Positions 1 to 6,458 of a stretch of 17,260 nt of DNA are shown here, piece by piece. Each line of letters starts with the position of its first letter. Position 1 is the first letter of the stretch. Position numbers and translations under genes: made by a program. The stretch spans positions 1 through 17,260 of the forward strand of contig CAYOTA010000020.1 of assembly GCA_964406795.1 (NCBI GenBank), written 5' to 3'. The DNA comes from JAGORM01 sp964406795 (GTDB taxonomy: Bacteria > Patescibacteriota > Microgenomatia > Levybacterales > GWA1-39-11). The notes under the pieces were generated by a model that did not search any database, had not been told where the DNA came from, and was given only the letters and a program-made list of their open reading frames with translations.

Positions 1-11
1 ATTCACTACTG

Positions 12-31
12 CCCCGGGCTTACGCCCGGGG
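12..31. repeat. Perfect palindromic hairpin with TTAC/GTAA loop
   Basis: Bases 12-19 pair perfectly with 24-31 around the loop ttac (20-23), giving an 8-bp GC stem. Read on the minus strand the loop is GUAA, a GNRA tetraloop. Neither side has a T-run, so it does not look like a simple intrinsic terminator. The 12-base core at 15-26 recurs exactly at 17221-17232 inside another hairpin with different outer arms. Confidence 0.75.
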
Positions 32-46
32 AAATACGTTGGACTT

Positions 47-74
47 ATTATAGAATACTAATTTTTTTGTGCAA
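47..74 (-). promoter_or_regulatory. Candidate promoter pointing out of the left edge
   Basis: On the minus strand a perfect TATAAT (52-47) lies 16 nt after TTGCAC (74-69). Transcription would start near base 40 and run leftward through the 12-31 hairpin, placing that hairpin near the 5' end of an RNA whose body lies outside the window. It sits just after the dprA stop codon. The -35 match is only partial. Confidence 0.4.
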
Positions 75-78
75 GACT

Positions 79-1161
79 TTATAGTAAAGTTACTTCACCA
101 TTTTGGTTTTTTACAATTCCTTGCAATTCTAGATTTGTGATGATTCCAAGAATTTTGAACACTGGTAAATTTGCTCGCTTAGAAATTGCATCCATTGAAA
201 GAGGCTCATCTTGAATAAGTTCAAGGATAATCTTTTCATCCGCTGAAAAATGCGATAAATCTAACTCAGTTCTTTTACTATTTCGAGGTATTACTTCCAG
301 TTTTTCAAGTATATCGGAAGCGTCAGTTACTACATGTGCACCACTTTTGAGTAGTTTTAGAGTACCTTTACTCATTTGAGAATTGATACTTCCCGGAACT
401 GCAAAAACCGGTTTTCCTAGTTTTATTGCTTCATCTGCAGTTATGAGTGAGCCAGAATCCTGTGCCGCTTCTGTTACCAAAACGCCCATAGATAGTGCAG
501 CAATAATTCTGTTTCTTGCTGGAAATGAGCCTACAGAGGGCGGCAAACCTAGTCTATATTCAGAGACAATCAAACCATTTTTATCCAGTATTTCTTCATA
601 TAATGATTGATTTTCTAAAGGCGTTACACAGTCCACTCCGCACCCCAAGACAGCTATAGTATTTCCGTTATTTTCCAGTGTAGTTTTGTGAGCTATTGCA
701 TCCACCCCAAGCGCTAATCCTGAAACTATGCAAAACCCATTAGAGACTAGTTCTGAGGTTAATTTTTCCGTAACGTCATTACCATATGAAGTAATTTTTC
801 GGGACCCCACAATTCCCATCGTCCTATCTAGTTTTAAAAGTTCCAGGTTGCCTTTACAAAATAGAACTATTGGAGGCGCTTCTAGAGATCTCAAACTTTG
901 AGGATATAAAGGATTTGTAAATCCTATGACGGTTACTTTTGCGTGACTTAGCTTTTCAAGGTATTGAGATATGTGCAGTTCTTGCCGAAAATTATCAAAC
1001 TTTTGAAATGTCTTCTCACCTATGCCAACTTCTTTCGCAGTCAATAAGTTAAGCTTATCCCACGCATCTTGAGCTGAGGTAAAATATGAAAGTAGCTTTA
1101 AAAATGTTTTAGGACCAATACCTTTACTCAAACTAAATTGCAGACAAGCATTGTCTTCCAT
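79..1161 (-). CDS. dprA: DNA-processing protein DprA (Smf family)
   Basis: DprA binds incoming single-stranded DNA and loads RecA during natural transformation. The order of parts is typical. An N-terminal helix-hairpin-helix-like stretch (SKGIGPKTF) is followed by the Rossmann-like core with GIVGSRKITSYG, then SGLALGVDAIAH, TIAVLGCGVD, FPARNRIIAALS, GSLITADEA and FAVPGSI. A C-terminal winged-helix region (about the last 60 residues) completes it. The usual SG-x-ARGID loop reads SGLALGVD, so the common Arg is Leu here. I chose the ATG at 1161 (360 aa) because the protein then begins just before the helix-hairpin-helix. An ATG at 1248 would add 29 residues that do not look like DprA. A weak extended -10 (TGTAAGAAT, 6 nt upstream of 1161) fits the leaderless pattern seen elsewhere. 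The family is certain, the start less so. Confidence 0.93.
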   Translation of the reverse strand: MEDNACLQFSLSKGIGPKTFLKLLSYFTSAQDAWDKLNLLTAKEVGIGEKTFQKFDNFRQELHISQYLEKLSHAKVTVIGFTNPLYPQSLRSLEAPPIVLFCKGNLELLKLDRTMGIVGSRKITSYGNDVTEKLTSELVSNGFCIVSGLALGVDAIAHKTTLENNGNTIAVLGCGVDCVTPLENQSLYEEILDKNGLIVSEYRLGLPPSVGSFPARNRIIAALSMGVLVTEAAQDSGSLITADEAIKLGKPVFAVPGSINSQMSKGTLKLLKSGAHVVTDASDILEKLEVIPRNSKRTELDLSHFSADEKIILELIQDEPLSMDAISKRANLPVFKILGIITNLELQGIVKNQNGEVTLL

Positions 1162-1261
1162 ACTTTCATTCTTACATATTTCTTGCTGGAAATCGCATAC
1201 ATATTTACACAGAACTTCTAAACTCATTAGTATGAGAAATGGAAACATTCTAAATGTCCAA

Positions 1262-1387
1262 ATGTCAGAAACACCCCAGATGAATGTAACCCTGGGTGTA
1301 ATCTTATCTGTACTTTTTTTGTTCTTCTTAAACGGAGTTGCAGATCAAAAAACGGCATGGGATATTATAAGTCCGCTCTTACCATAA
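1262..1387 (+). CDS. Possible 41-aa single-pass membrane peptide
   Basis: This short reading frame starts at an ATG between dprA and the next gene. It has a short polar N-terminus, one hydrophobic segment (about residues 9-28, VTLGVILSVLFLFFLNGVA) and an amphipathic tail ending ISPLLP. It stops 8 bases before the TTGACA box that drives the downstream gene. No Shine-Dalgarno site or convincing -10 box precedes it, and I recognise no family. It may be a real small membrane protein or a chance frame. Confidence 0.2.
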   Translation: MSETPQMNVTLGVILSVLFLFFLNGVADQKTAWDIISPLLP

Positions 1388-1394
1388 GCCTTAA

Positions 1395-1423
1395 TTGACA
1401 CAGTATTTAATTGTTGAGATACT
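1395..1423 (+). promoter_or_regulatory. Leaderless promoter of the 386-aa surface protein
   Basis: A perfect -35 TTGACA (1395-1400) is followed, 17 nt later, by an extended -10 (TG at 1415-1416, GATACT at 1418-1423). The ATG at 1431 is 7 nt after the -10, so the transcript would begin at or next to the start codon. A TTG codon at 1395 that would extend the frame upstream is this -35 box. Confidence 0.7.
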
Positions 1424-1430
1424 GGAGTCA

Positions 1431-2591
1431 ATGGAAAATCAAAACCCACAACCAACTACTCCTGTTCAAGATCAGAGCTCAGCACCAACATCGAACATCA
1501 ATCAAACTCTCCCACCCGTTTCAAGAAAAAAATCAAAACTAATTTATATATTAATTGCCTTATTGGTGCTGATATTTTTAGGAAGTGCCGCAGCATTTGG
1601 CATGAAATATTTTAACGAGAGTAGAAAAAGCACAATTCTTGTCCCCCCATCAACCACACCATCTCCAGCTAGTTCCCTTGTTACTAATAAAGAATATATT
1701 GGAAAAGATTATTCCTTTAGTTATACTTCTGATTATAAATTACTTACCAATGAAGTCATCAGCATTGATGGGGTTACAGTAAAAGTACCTGAAACCATTA
1801 CATTACTCTCACCCGTAATTCCTGAAGCTAATACAAACTTTCAGCTCAGCATTGCCGTAGAAGATCAACCGCTTAGTAAGCTTTTAGCTTATACAGCATC
1901 TGCACTTGGTGATACTGGAACCAAAGGCACTTATGAAATAGATAAAAAGGAAGTCAACATTTTTAAAGACACCACCATTGGAGTCTTCGGTTCTACGATA
2001 CTATATATCGAAAATAATAATAAGGTGTACTCAATTAGTATAAATTCCAGTGCCCCTTTTGCTAAAATCCAAAATGCTGTAGATCAAGTCCTCTCCACCC
2101 TCAAATTCACCGCTTCAGGTATTTCGCCTACTTTGGCAGTGACAAATAACTTAAAAACATATACAAACCCCTTGGGATTTTCCCTTCAATACCCTTCCAA
2201 CTTAGTCTATGAAAATTCATCTACAAATACTCTTGTTGGATTTTTAGAAAAGCAGAATGATCTCATGGCAAAAAGATTATCGATTATGGTATTTACTAAC
2301 CGTCCAAATTACAATATATATGAAGTCTTACAATTTGAAAATCTTACACCGGATCCTAACCTTGTGTACTCAATTCAAACTATAGAAAATGTAAATACTG
2401 AAACCCTGAGCGAAAATAAGACGATGCAGGAATTATGCGGTATGAGTGGAGATACAAAACTATCAAGAATAAAGTATGCATATGTGAGAAGTGCCGAAAC
2501 ACAAGTTTTATTTATCCCAAATGACTCTTGCGAAACGTATAAAACAGACTGGTTTACACCAATTTTAAAAACACTAAAATTCACTAACTAA
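1431..2591 (+). CDS. Membrane-anchored protein with two tandem extracytoplasmic domains
   Basis: The 386-aa protein has a Pro/Gln/Asn-rich cytoplasmic N-terminus (about 1-32), a basic stop (RKKSK), one transmembrane helix (about 36-58, ending GSAAAFGMKYF) and a Pro/Ser/Thr linker. Two ectodomain copies follow. Each opens with an aromatic strand (YIGKDYSFSYTSDYKL; YTNPLGFSLQYPSNLVY) and closes with the same motif (VLSTLKFT; ILKTLKFT at the C-terminus). That layout resembles the PsbP-like extracytoplasmic domains common in this group, but the assignment is tentative. The N-terminal 40 residues are closely related to those of the next gene, which begins 1 base after this stop codon, so the two are probably co-transcribed and translationally coupled. 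The start is the ATG at 1431, fixed by the promoter upstream and by similarity to the next gene's N-terminus. Confidence 0.8.
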   Translation: MENQNPQPTTPVQDQSSAPTSNINQTLPPVSRKKSKLIYILIALLVLIFLGSAAAFGMKYFNESRKSTILVPPSTTPSPASSLVTNKEYIGKDYSFSYTSDYKLLTNEVISIDGVTVKVPETITLLSPVIPEANTNFQLSIAVEDQPLSKLLAYTASALGDTGTKGTYEIDKKEVNIFKDTTIGVFGSTILYIENNNKVYSISINSSAPFAKIQNAVDQVLSTLKFTASGISPTLAVTNNLKTYTNPLGFSLQYPSNLVYENSSTNTLVGFLEKQNDLMAKRLSIMVFTNRPNYNIYEVLQFENLTPDPNLVYSIQTIENVNTETLSENKTMQELCGMSGDTKLSRIKYAYVRSAETQVLFIPNDSCETYKTDWFTPILKTLKFTN

Positions 2592-2592
2592 T

Positions 2593-3084
2593 ATGGATAA
2601 TCAAAACCCACAGCCAACTAATCCTGTTCAAGAATCGAGCGTAAATCCTGCCTCGAATAATCCCCAAACTCCCTCACCCACACCTAATCCTCAAAGGAAA
2701 AGGTTTATGTTTATCTTAATTGGGTTTTTTATTCTGTTTTTAATAACATTGGGATCTGCTGCCGCAATTTACACATTTAAAGAAGTCTCCAGAAGTGACA
2801 ATAGGAAATTACAACCAGTTCCTTCCACTACTCTTCAACCAAGTACTGAATTTGAAGCAAGCCCACTTCCAACAAGTACATCTTCTAGCACTGAATGTGT
2901 GGTTGCAGGTTGCAGCGGGCAGTTGTGTGTGAATAAAGGCCAAGATGAAGGAATGGTAACTACCTGTGAATATACAGAGTCATATGCGTGCTATAAAACC
3001 GCTACATGTGAATTGCAAGAAAGCGGCAAATGCGGCTGGACAAAGACTCCCGAGCTTACTTCATGCCTAAATTCTGCTCTATAA
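2593..3084 (+). CDS. Membrane-anchored eight-cysteine-cluster protein
   Basis: The 163-aa protein begins MDNQNPQPTNPVQ, nearly identical to the preceding gene's MENQNPQPTTPVQ. It then has a basic patch (QRKR), one transmembrane helix (about 38-62) and a Ser/Thr/Pro-rich linker. The C-terminal 60 residues hold exactly eight cysteines in the order ECVVAGC, GQLC, TTCE, ACYKTATC, GKCGW, TSC. This matches the eight-cysteine-cluster domain known from bacterial secreted proteins, expected to be disulfide-bonded outside the cell; its function is not known. The gene starts 1 base after the stop of the gene before it and has no Shine-Dalgarno site of its own, which suggests translational coupling. Confidence 0.82.
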   Translation: MDNQNPQPTNPVQESSVNPASNNPQTPSPTPNPQRKRFMFILIGFFILFLITLGSAAAIYTFKEVSRSDNRKLQPVPSTTLQPSTEFEASPLPTSTSSSTECVVAGCSGQLCVNKGQDEGMVTTCEYTESYACYKTATCELQESGKCGWTKTPELTSCLNSAL

Positions 3085-3125
3085 GCCCGCTTCTTACAAA
3101 ATTCTTTCCTTCTCATAGTATTTTT

Positions 3126-3153
3126 TTAACAGATGAGTTGTACAGTGTATACA
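3126..3153 (+). promoter_or_regulatory. Candidate promoter of the small membrane protein
   Basis: TTAACA (3126-3131, 5 of 6 to the -35 consensus) precedes TATACA (3148-3153) by 16 nt. Predicted initiation near 3160 gives a leader of about 20 nt that carries the Shine-Dalgarno site, unlike the leaderless starts of neighbouring genes. Confidence 0.4.
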
Positions 3154-3164
3154 TCTTACAAGAA

Positions 3165-3170
3165 AGGAGG
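3165..3170 (+). promoter_or_regulatory. Strong Shine-Dalgarno site AGGAGG
   Basis: A full AGGAGG sits 9 nt before the ATG at 3180 and decides that start over an upstream in-frame codon at 3030. It is one of only two strong ribosome binding sites in the window that are correctly placed before an ATG. Confidence 0.8.
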
Positions 3171-3179
3171 AAAACGCAT

Positions 3180-3404
3180 ATGACAGAAATAATACACGAA
3201 CACGCAGCAACTACTGACGCCGGCAGCAACACAGCCATGAGCTTTATGATTGGAATTTTAATGCTTATAGTAGTTGCAGCAATTGCATTTTACTTTTTAG
3301 GAGCAGGAAGAATATTTGGAGGTGTAACAAATAATGTAAGCACTAACCCATCAACTCCACAGGTAAACGTACCTGATAAAGTAGATGTAAATGTTAACAA
3401 ATAG
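3180..3404 (+). CDS. Small single-pass membrane protein (74 aa)
   Basis: The protein has a short acidic/polar N-terminus (MTEIIHEHAATTDAGSN), one transmembrane helix (about residues 21-42, FMIGILMLIVVAAIAFYFLG) and a polar, valine/asparagine-rich tail (ending VDVNVNK). No catalytic motif is visible. The N-terminal MTEIIHE and the architecture recall small membrane proteins repeatedly found in Microgenomates genomes, but no function is known to me. The strong AGGAGG and short leader suggest high expression. The stop lies 4 bases from the stop of the convergent PBP2 gene. Confidence 0.75.
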   Translation: MTEIIHEHAATTDAGSNTAMSFMIGILMLIVVAAIAFYFLGAGRIFGGVTNNVSTNPSTPQVNVPDKVDVNVNK

Positions 3405-3408
3405 AAGC

Positions 3409-5232
3409 TTATTTTTTCTCAAAGTATACTCTGAGGATGTCGCGGGCAATTGGAGCTGCTACTTCTGACCCTTGCCCGCCGCTCTCAACTAATACGGTAA
3501 CTACAATTTCAGGATTGTAATAGGGAGCAAATATAGTAAACCACGCATGCGGATCAGGCTCACCCAAACCATGAGCTTCAGCCGTTCCTGTCTTGCATCC
3601 CGTTGTTACCCCCACCACCTTACCGTTTTTAAGTTTGGCCGCGTCAGTACTAGATAGTTGAGCGGAAATTGTAGAAGCAGGAATATAGTTTAGATTATCT
3701 ATTTTGAGCCTATCATTTTGCACTTTAAACCCAAATAATGGGTAGCCAGTCCCACCCTGCTCACATGCAAGCTTCATTCCTTCCCTGATGATTTTCAGGT
3801 ACGTATCGTCTACTATATTTTCCTGAATTATATTTACCTGATCTTTCCTCAAATGCGGTTTGTAATATGTACCGCCATTGGCTACAATTTGAGTCATAAC
3901 GTTAACCTGAAGCGGGGTTGTTAATAAATATCCTTGTCCTATACTCGTGTTATACGTATCCCCCAAGTACCACTGTTCCCCCATGACGCGCTTTTTCCAT
4001 TTTTCACCAGGAACAGTACCGGACACTTCCCCTGGAACGTCTACACCTGTTTTAGCACCCAATCCAAATAACTTAGTATATTTATCTAAGTTTTGTATTC
4101 CTAATTTCTCAGCCACTCTATAAAAATAAATATCATTTGACCGCTGAAGTGCGCGGCGCAAATTAACAGATCCTTCAGTTTTACCATTTTCCAAATAATT
4201 CCATGTTCCAAACGTTGCGCCACCTACTGAAATAACGCCTGTATCTTGTACTTGGAATTCGGGGGACACTGCCTTTTCAGCCAACACTGCCGCTGAGGTT
4301 ATAAGTTTATACGTAGATCCTGGAGGGTAAGCTCCTGAGATAGCCCGGTCAAGTAACGGAAATTTTTCACCGTCTAGTAGCACACTTTCCCGGCTTTTAT
4401 ATTCACCTGATGCTGCATATTCTTTATCTTTGGTAAAAAGATTTGGGTCAAATGCCGGCTTGGAATATAAGGCTAAAATCTCGCCATTTTGAGGGTTAGT
4501 TACCACAACCGCTGCTTTTTCATAGTCTTTTAATGCTTCTGCTGCGGCTTTTTGAAGATCTAGGCTAAGGGACGTCACCAGGTTATTTCCCGGGATAGGC
4601 TCTTCACGTCCTAAAAACTGAATTTCTTCTCCCCTAGCATTTACCTCATACAATTCACGCCCATTTACACCGTGTAATTGTCCTTCATAGAAACTCTCAA
4701 GTCCTATTTTTCCTACAAAATCAGAAATAGCGTACCCATCAAAATTTGGAAGCAATAATTGATCATCAGTGATTTGGCCCGTGTACCCTAATACATGTGC
4801 AAAGATATCTTTATATAAATATTCACGTGCAACCGTTTCAATTACATCTTTTTTTTCTGAAATTCTTTTAAGAGCTTGCTCTTTTGAAATAATTTCTGCT
4901 TTCCCTTTTTCAAGTATTTCAAAAACGGGAACATTTCTCACAAGAGGTTTTTTATTCCTATCAAAAATAATTCCTCGTGGAGCAGGAATAACTATTGTAC
5001 GCGTCCTATTATCATCTGACAGCCTAGTGTAATAAGCGCCTTGCACAACCTGCACAAAAAATAACCTCAAAACAAGGATCATAAAAATACAAACAAGTAC
5101 AACTGCTGGAATAAAGGTTATAAAATCAGGCCGCCTAAAAAATGGATTGTGAGTTTTTGACCCAGTAAATTTAAATGATCTTTCTTCTATAGAATCTGAA
5201 AAAGCATGTCCTGTTTTAAATTTTTTACGCAA
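3409..5232 (-). CDS. mrdA: Penicillin-binding protein 2 (elongasome transpeptidase)
   Basis: This class B PBP cross-links peptidoglycan during lateral growth and partners with RodA and MreC/MreD. After a basic cytoplasmic N-terminus and one transmembrane helix (FITFIPAVVLVCIFMILVLR) comes the dimerisation/pedestal region (PAPRGIIFDRN, VLGYTGQI, GKIGLESFYEGQL). The transpeptidase domain follows, with S-T-Y-K (Ser306 from the chosen start), S-N-D (Ser365) and K-T-G-T (Lys547). All three catalytic motifs are intact. Both candidate starts are TTG. The one at 5232 has GGGAGGAG ending 3 nt upstream; the one at 5265 has no site and would add 11 residues. Either way it overlaps the 3' end of mreD, as expected in an mreC-mreD-PBP2 operon. 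No rodA or mreB lies in the window. Confidence 0.93.
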   Translation of the reverse strand: MRKKFKTGHAFSDSIEERSFKFTGSKTHNPFFRRPDFITFIPAVVLVCIFMILVLRLFFVQVVQGAYYTRLSDDNRTRTIVIPAPRGIIFDRNKKPLVRNVPVFEILEKGKAEIISKEQALKRISEKKDVIETVAREYLYKDIFAHVLGYTGQITDDQLLLPNFDGYAISDFVGKIGLESFYEGQLHGVNGRELYEVNARGEEIQFLGREEPIPGNNLVTSLSLDLQKAAAEALKDYEKAAVVVTNPQNGEILALYSKPAFDPNLFTKDKEYAASGEYKSRESVLLDGEKFPLLDRAISGAYPPGSTYKLITSAAVLAEKAVSPEFQVQDTGVISVGGATFGTWNYLENGKTEGSVNLRRALQRSNDIYFYRVAEKLGIQNLDKYTKLFGLGAKTGVDVPGEVSGTVPGEKWKKRVMGEQWYLGDTYNTSIGQGYLLTTPLQVNVMTQIVANGGTYYKPHLRKDQVNIIQENIVDDTYLKIIREGMKLACEQGGTGYPLFGFKVQNDRLKIDNLNYIPASTISAQLSSTDAAKLKNGKVVGVTTGCKTGTAEAHGLGEPDPHAWFTIFAPYYNPEIVVTVLVESGGQGSEVAAPIARDILRVYFEKK

Positions 5233-5647
5233 TGACTCCTCCCTTTTTTTGCCTTCTTCTCTCAATTACAATAAATAAAATCACTCCAGCTAGTAAAATC
5301 GCACTTAATATAACCGAAAATTGGTACCCCTCCCATGAGCTGTAGAAAAATACAGAAAGTAACAAAACGCATGTAAAAAGAATAGGGCCTTGAAGTGATA
5401 ATGCCTTTTCTAAAATTACAGACCCAAACAAAGCACCAAATATAAACAAGCCGGTAATTCCTACATGCCGCATGGAAAACGCATCAAGCAAAACGGATAA
5501 AACAAGAACAGAAACTAATGCTCCTATGTCATCATAATAAAATAAATACAATAAAGAGAACAGTAATACAAAAGGAAACGGTAGTAGCGTTGATTCCAAC
5601 ACGAGAGACATAAATAGTATAGTAATTAATACTGTTTTACCTATCAT
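5225..5647 (-). CDS. mreD: Rod shape-determining protein MreD
   Basis: The 140-aa protein is almost entirely hydrophobic, with about five membrane-spanning segments and a basic C-terminus (ERRRQKKGG), matching MreD in size and topology. MreD links MreC and PBP2/RodA to the MreB cytoskeleton during cell elongation. Sequence conservation in this family is low, so the call rests on position between mreC (6 bases upstream) and the PBP2 gene (overlapping downstream) as much as on sequence. The ATG at 5647 lacks a clear Shine-Dalgarno site. Its last codons provide the GGGAGGAG that probably serves the PBP2 start. Confidence 0.82.
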   Translation of the reverse strand: MIGKTVLITILFMSLVLESTLLPFPFVLLFSLLYLFYYDDIGALVSVLVLSVLLDAFSMRHVGITGLFIFGALFGSVILEKALSLQGPILFTCVLLLSVFFYSSWEGYQFSVILSAILLAGVILFIVIERRRQKKGGVIA

Positions 5648-5653
5648 AATGAG

Positions 5654-6418
5654 TTATTGTTTCAGGACAAAAACGACCGGTAAGGAGCTAAATTTTAATA
5701 AACTTTTAACTGTTGCTGATTGAAGCGGCTTTGTGTCAGACTTATTAACTTTTATTATTTCTCCCACAATAAATCCTGGCGGAATTCCTACCCCGTTTGA
5801 GTCCAGCTCACCTTTTGTTACAACCGTTTCTTTTTTAGAAATTGTATCTGTTATAACAACGTGATCAAATAAAATAAACTCGTCATATCCTTGTATAATT
5901 CCGGGTGAGCTATTTTCTCCCGACTGCGCGATTGTTGAAAAATCTTTATTTACCACGAGCATTACTTCTGAAAAATATGAACTTACCTTTATAATTTTCC
6001 CAACCAATTGCTGTCCCACTACAACAGGCATTCCTTTTTTAATTCCACTAGTTGTGCCTTGGTCTAAAATGAAATTGGTTGGACTTTGCACAGAACCTTT
6101 CAGTCCTACTACTTTTGCAGGAACCAACGCATTAGTCACTACTGTTGCATCTTCAAATTGACTGCGAAGCGCTTCATTATCTTTTTTTAAAGTATTTAAT
6201 TCCTGCAATTTTTCTTTTAATTTTGTATTTTCTAAACGTAGTAAAGAAATTTCATCACTGGTTTTATCTGCATATACTAATGAATATAGAGATGCACGGG
6301 GTAAAGAAAAAAGAGAGGACAAAAAATAAACCGGGGACATTAAAATTGTTTGTGATACAAAAAAAATTACGATTGATACAATAAGAAAAATGGAGACAAT
6401 GGACATGTTACGCTTCAT
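5654..6418 (-). CDS. mreC: Rod shape-determining protein MreC
   Basis: The protein (254 aa) has an N-terminal transmembrane helix (about 7-27) and a short coiled coil (LLRLENTKLKEKLQELNTLK). The periplasmic/extracellular MreC double beta-barrel follows, with the typical GIKKGMPVVVGQQLVGKI and PPGFIVGEI motifs. MreC scaffolds the elongasome on the outer face of the membrane. The gene leads the mreC-mreD-PBP2 operon. The start is ATG 6418 or the adjacent GTG 6421; an extended -10 (TGCTATAAT, box 6432-6427) leaves 8 nt to the ATG, so the mRNA is probably leaderless. mreB is not adjacent, unlike many bacteria. Confidence 0.92.
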   Translation of the reverse strand: MKRNMSIVSIFLIVSIVIFFVSQTILMSPVYFLSSLFSLPRASLYSLVYADKTSDEISLLRLENTKLKEKLQELNTLKKDNEALRSQFEDATVVTNALVPAKVVGLKGSVQSPTNFILDQGTTSGIKKGMPVVVGQQLVGKIIKVSSYFSEVMLVVNKDFSTIAQSGENSSPGIIQGYDEFILFDHVVITDTISKKETVVTKGELDSNGVGIPPGFIVGEIIKVNKSDTKPLQSATVKSLLKFSSLPVVFVLKQ

Positions 6419-6426
6419 CACGAATT

Positions 6427-6435
6427 ATTATAGCA
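6427..6435 (-). promoter_or_regulatory. Extended -10 promoter of mreC-mreD-PBP2
   Basis: On the minus strand TGC immediately precedes a perfect TATAAT (6432-6427), 8 nt before the mreC ATG (5 nt before the alternative GTG). No good -35 is visible, as is common when an extended -10 is present. This gives the operon its own promoter in the 40-base gap after the ATPase gene. Confidence 0.6.
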
Positions 6436-6458
6436 GATAAATCGAAGCAAGTTTGAGC

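Noticed and set aside
1395..1430. TTG-initiated N-terminal extension of the 386-aa protein
   Set aside because: The TTG is the first part of a perfect TTGACA -35 box, and the paralogous next gene begins at the residue matching ATG 1431.
3030..3179. Upstream in-frame start for the small membrane protein
   Set aside because: It would overlap the eight-cysteine gene by 55 bases; the AGGAGG placed 9 nt before ATG 3180 fixes the start.
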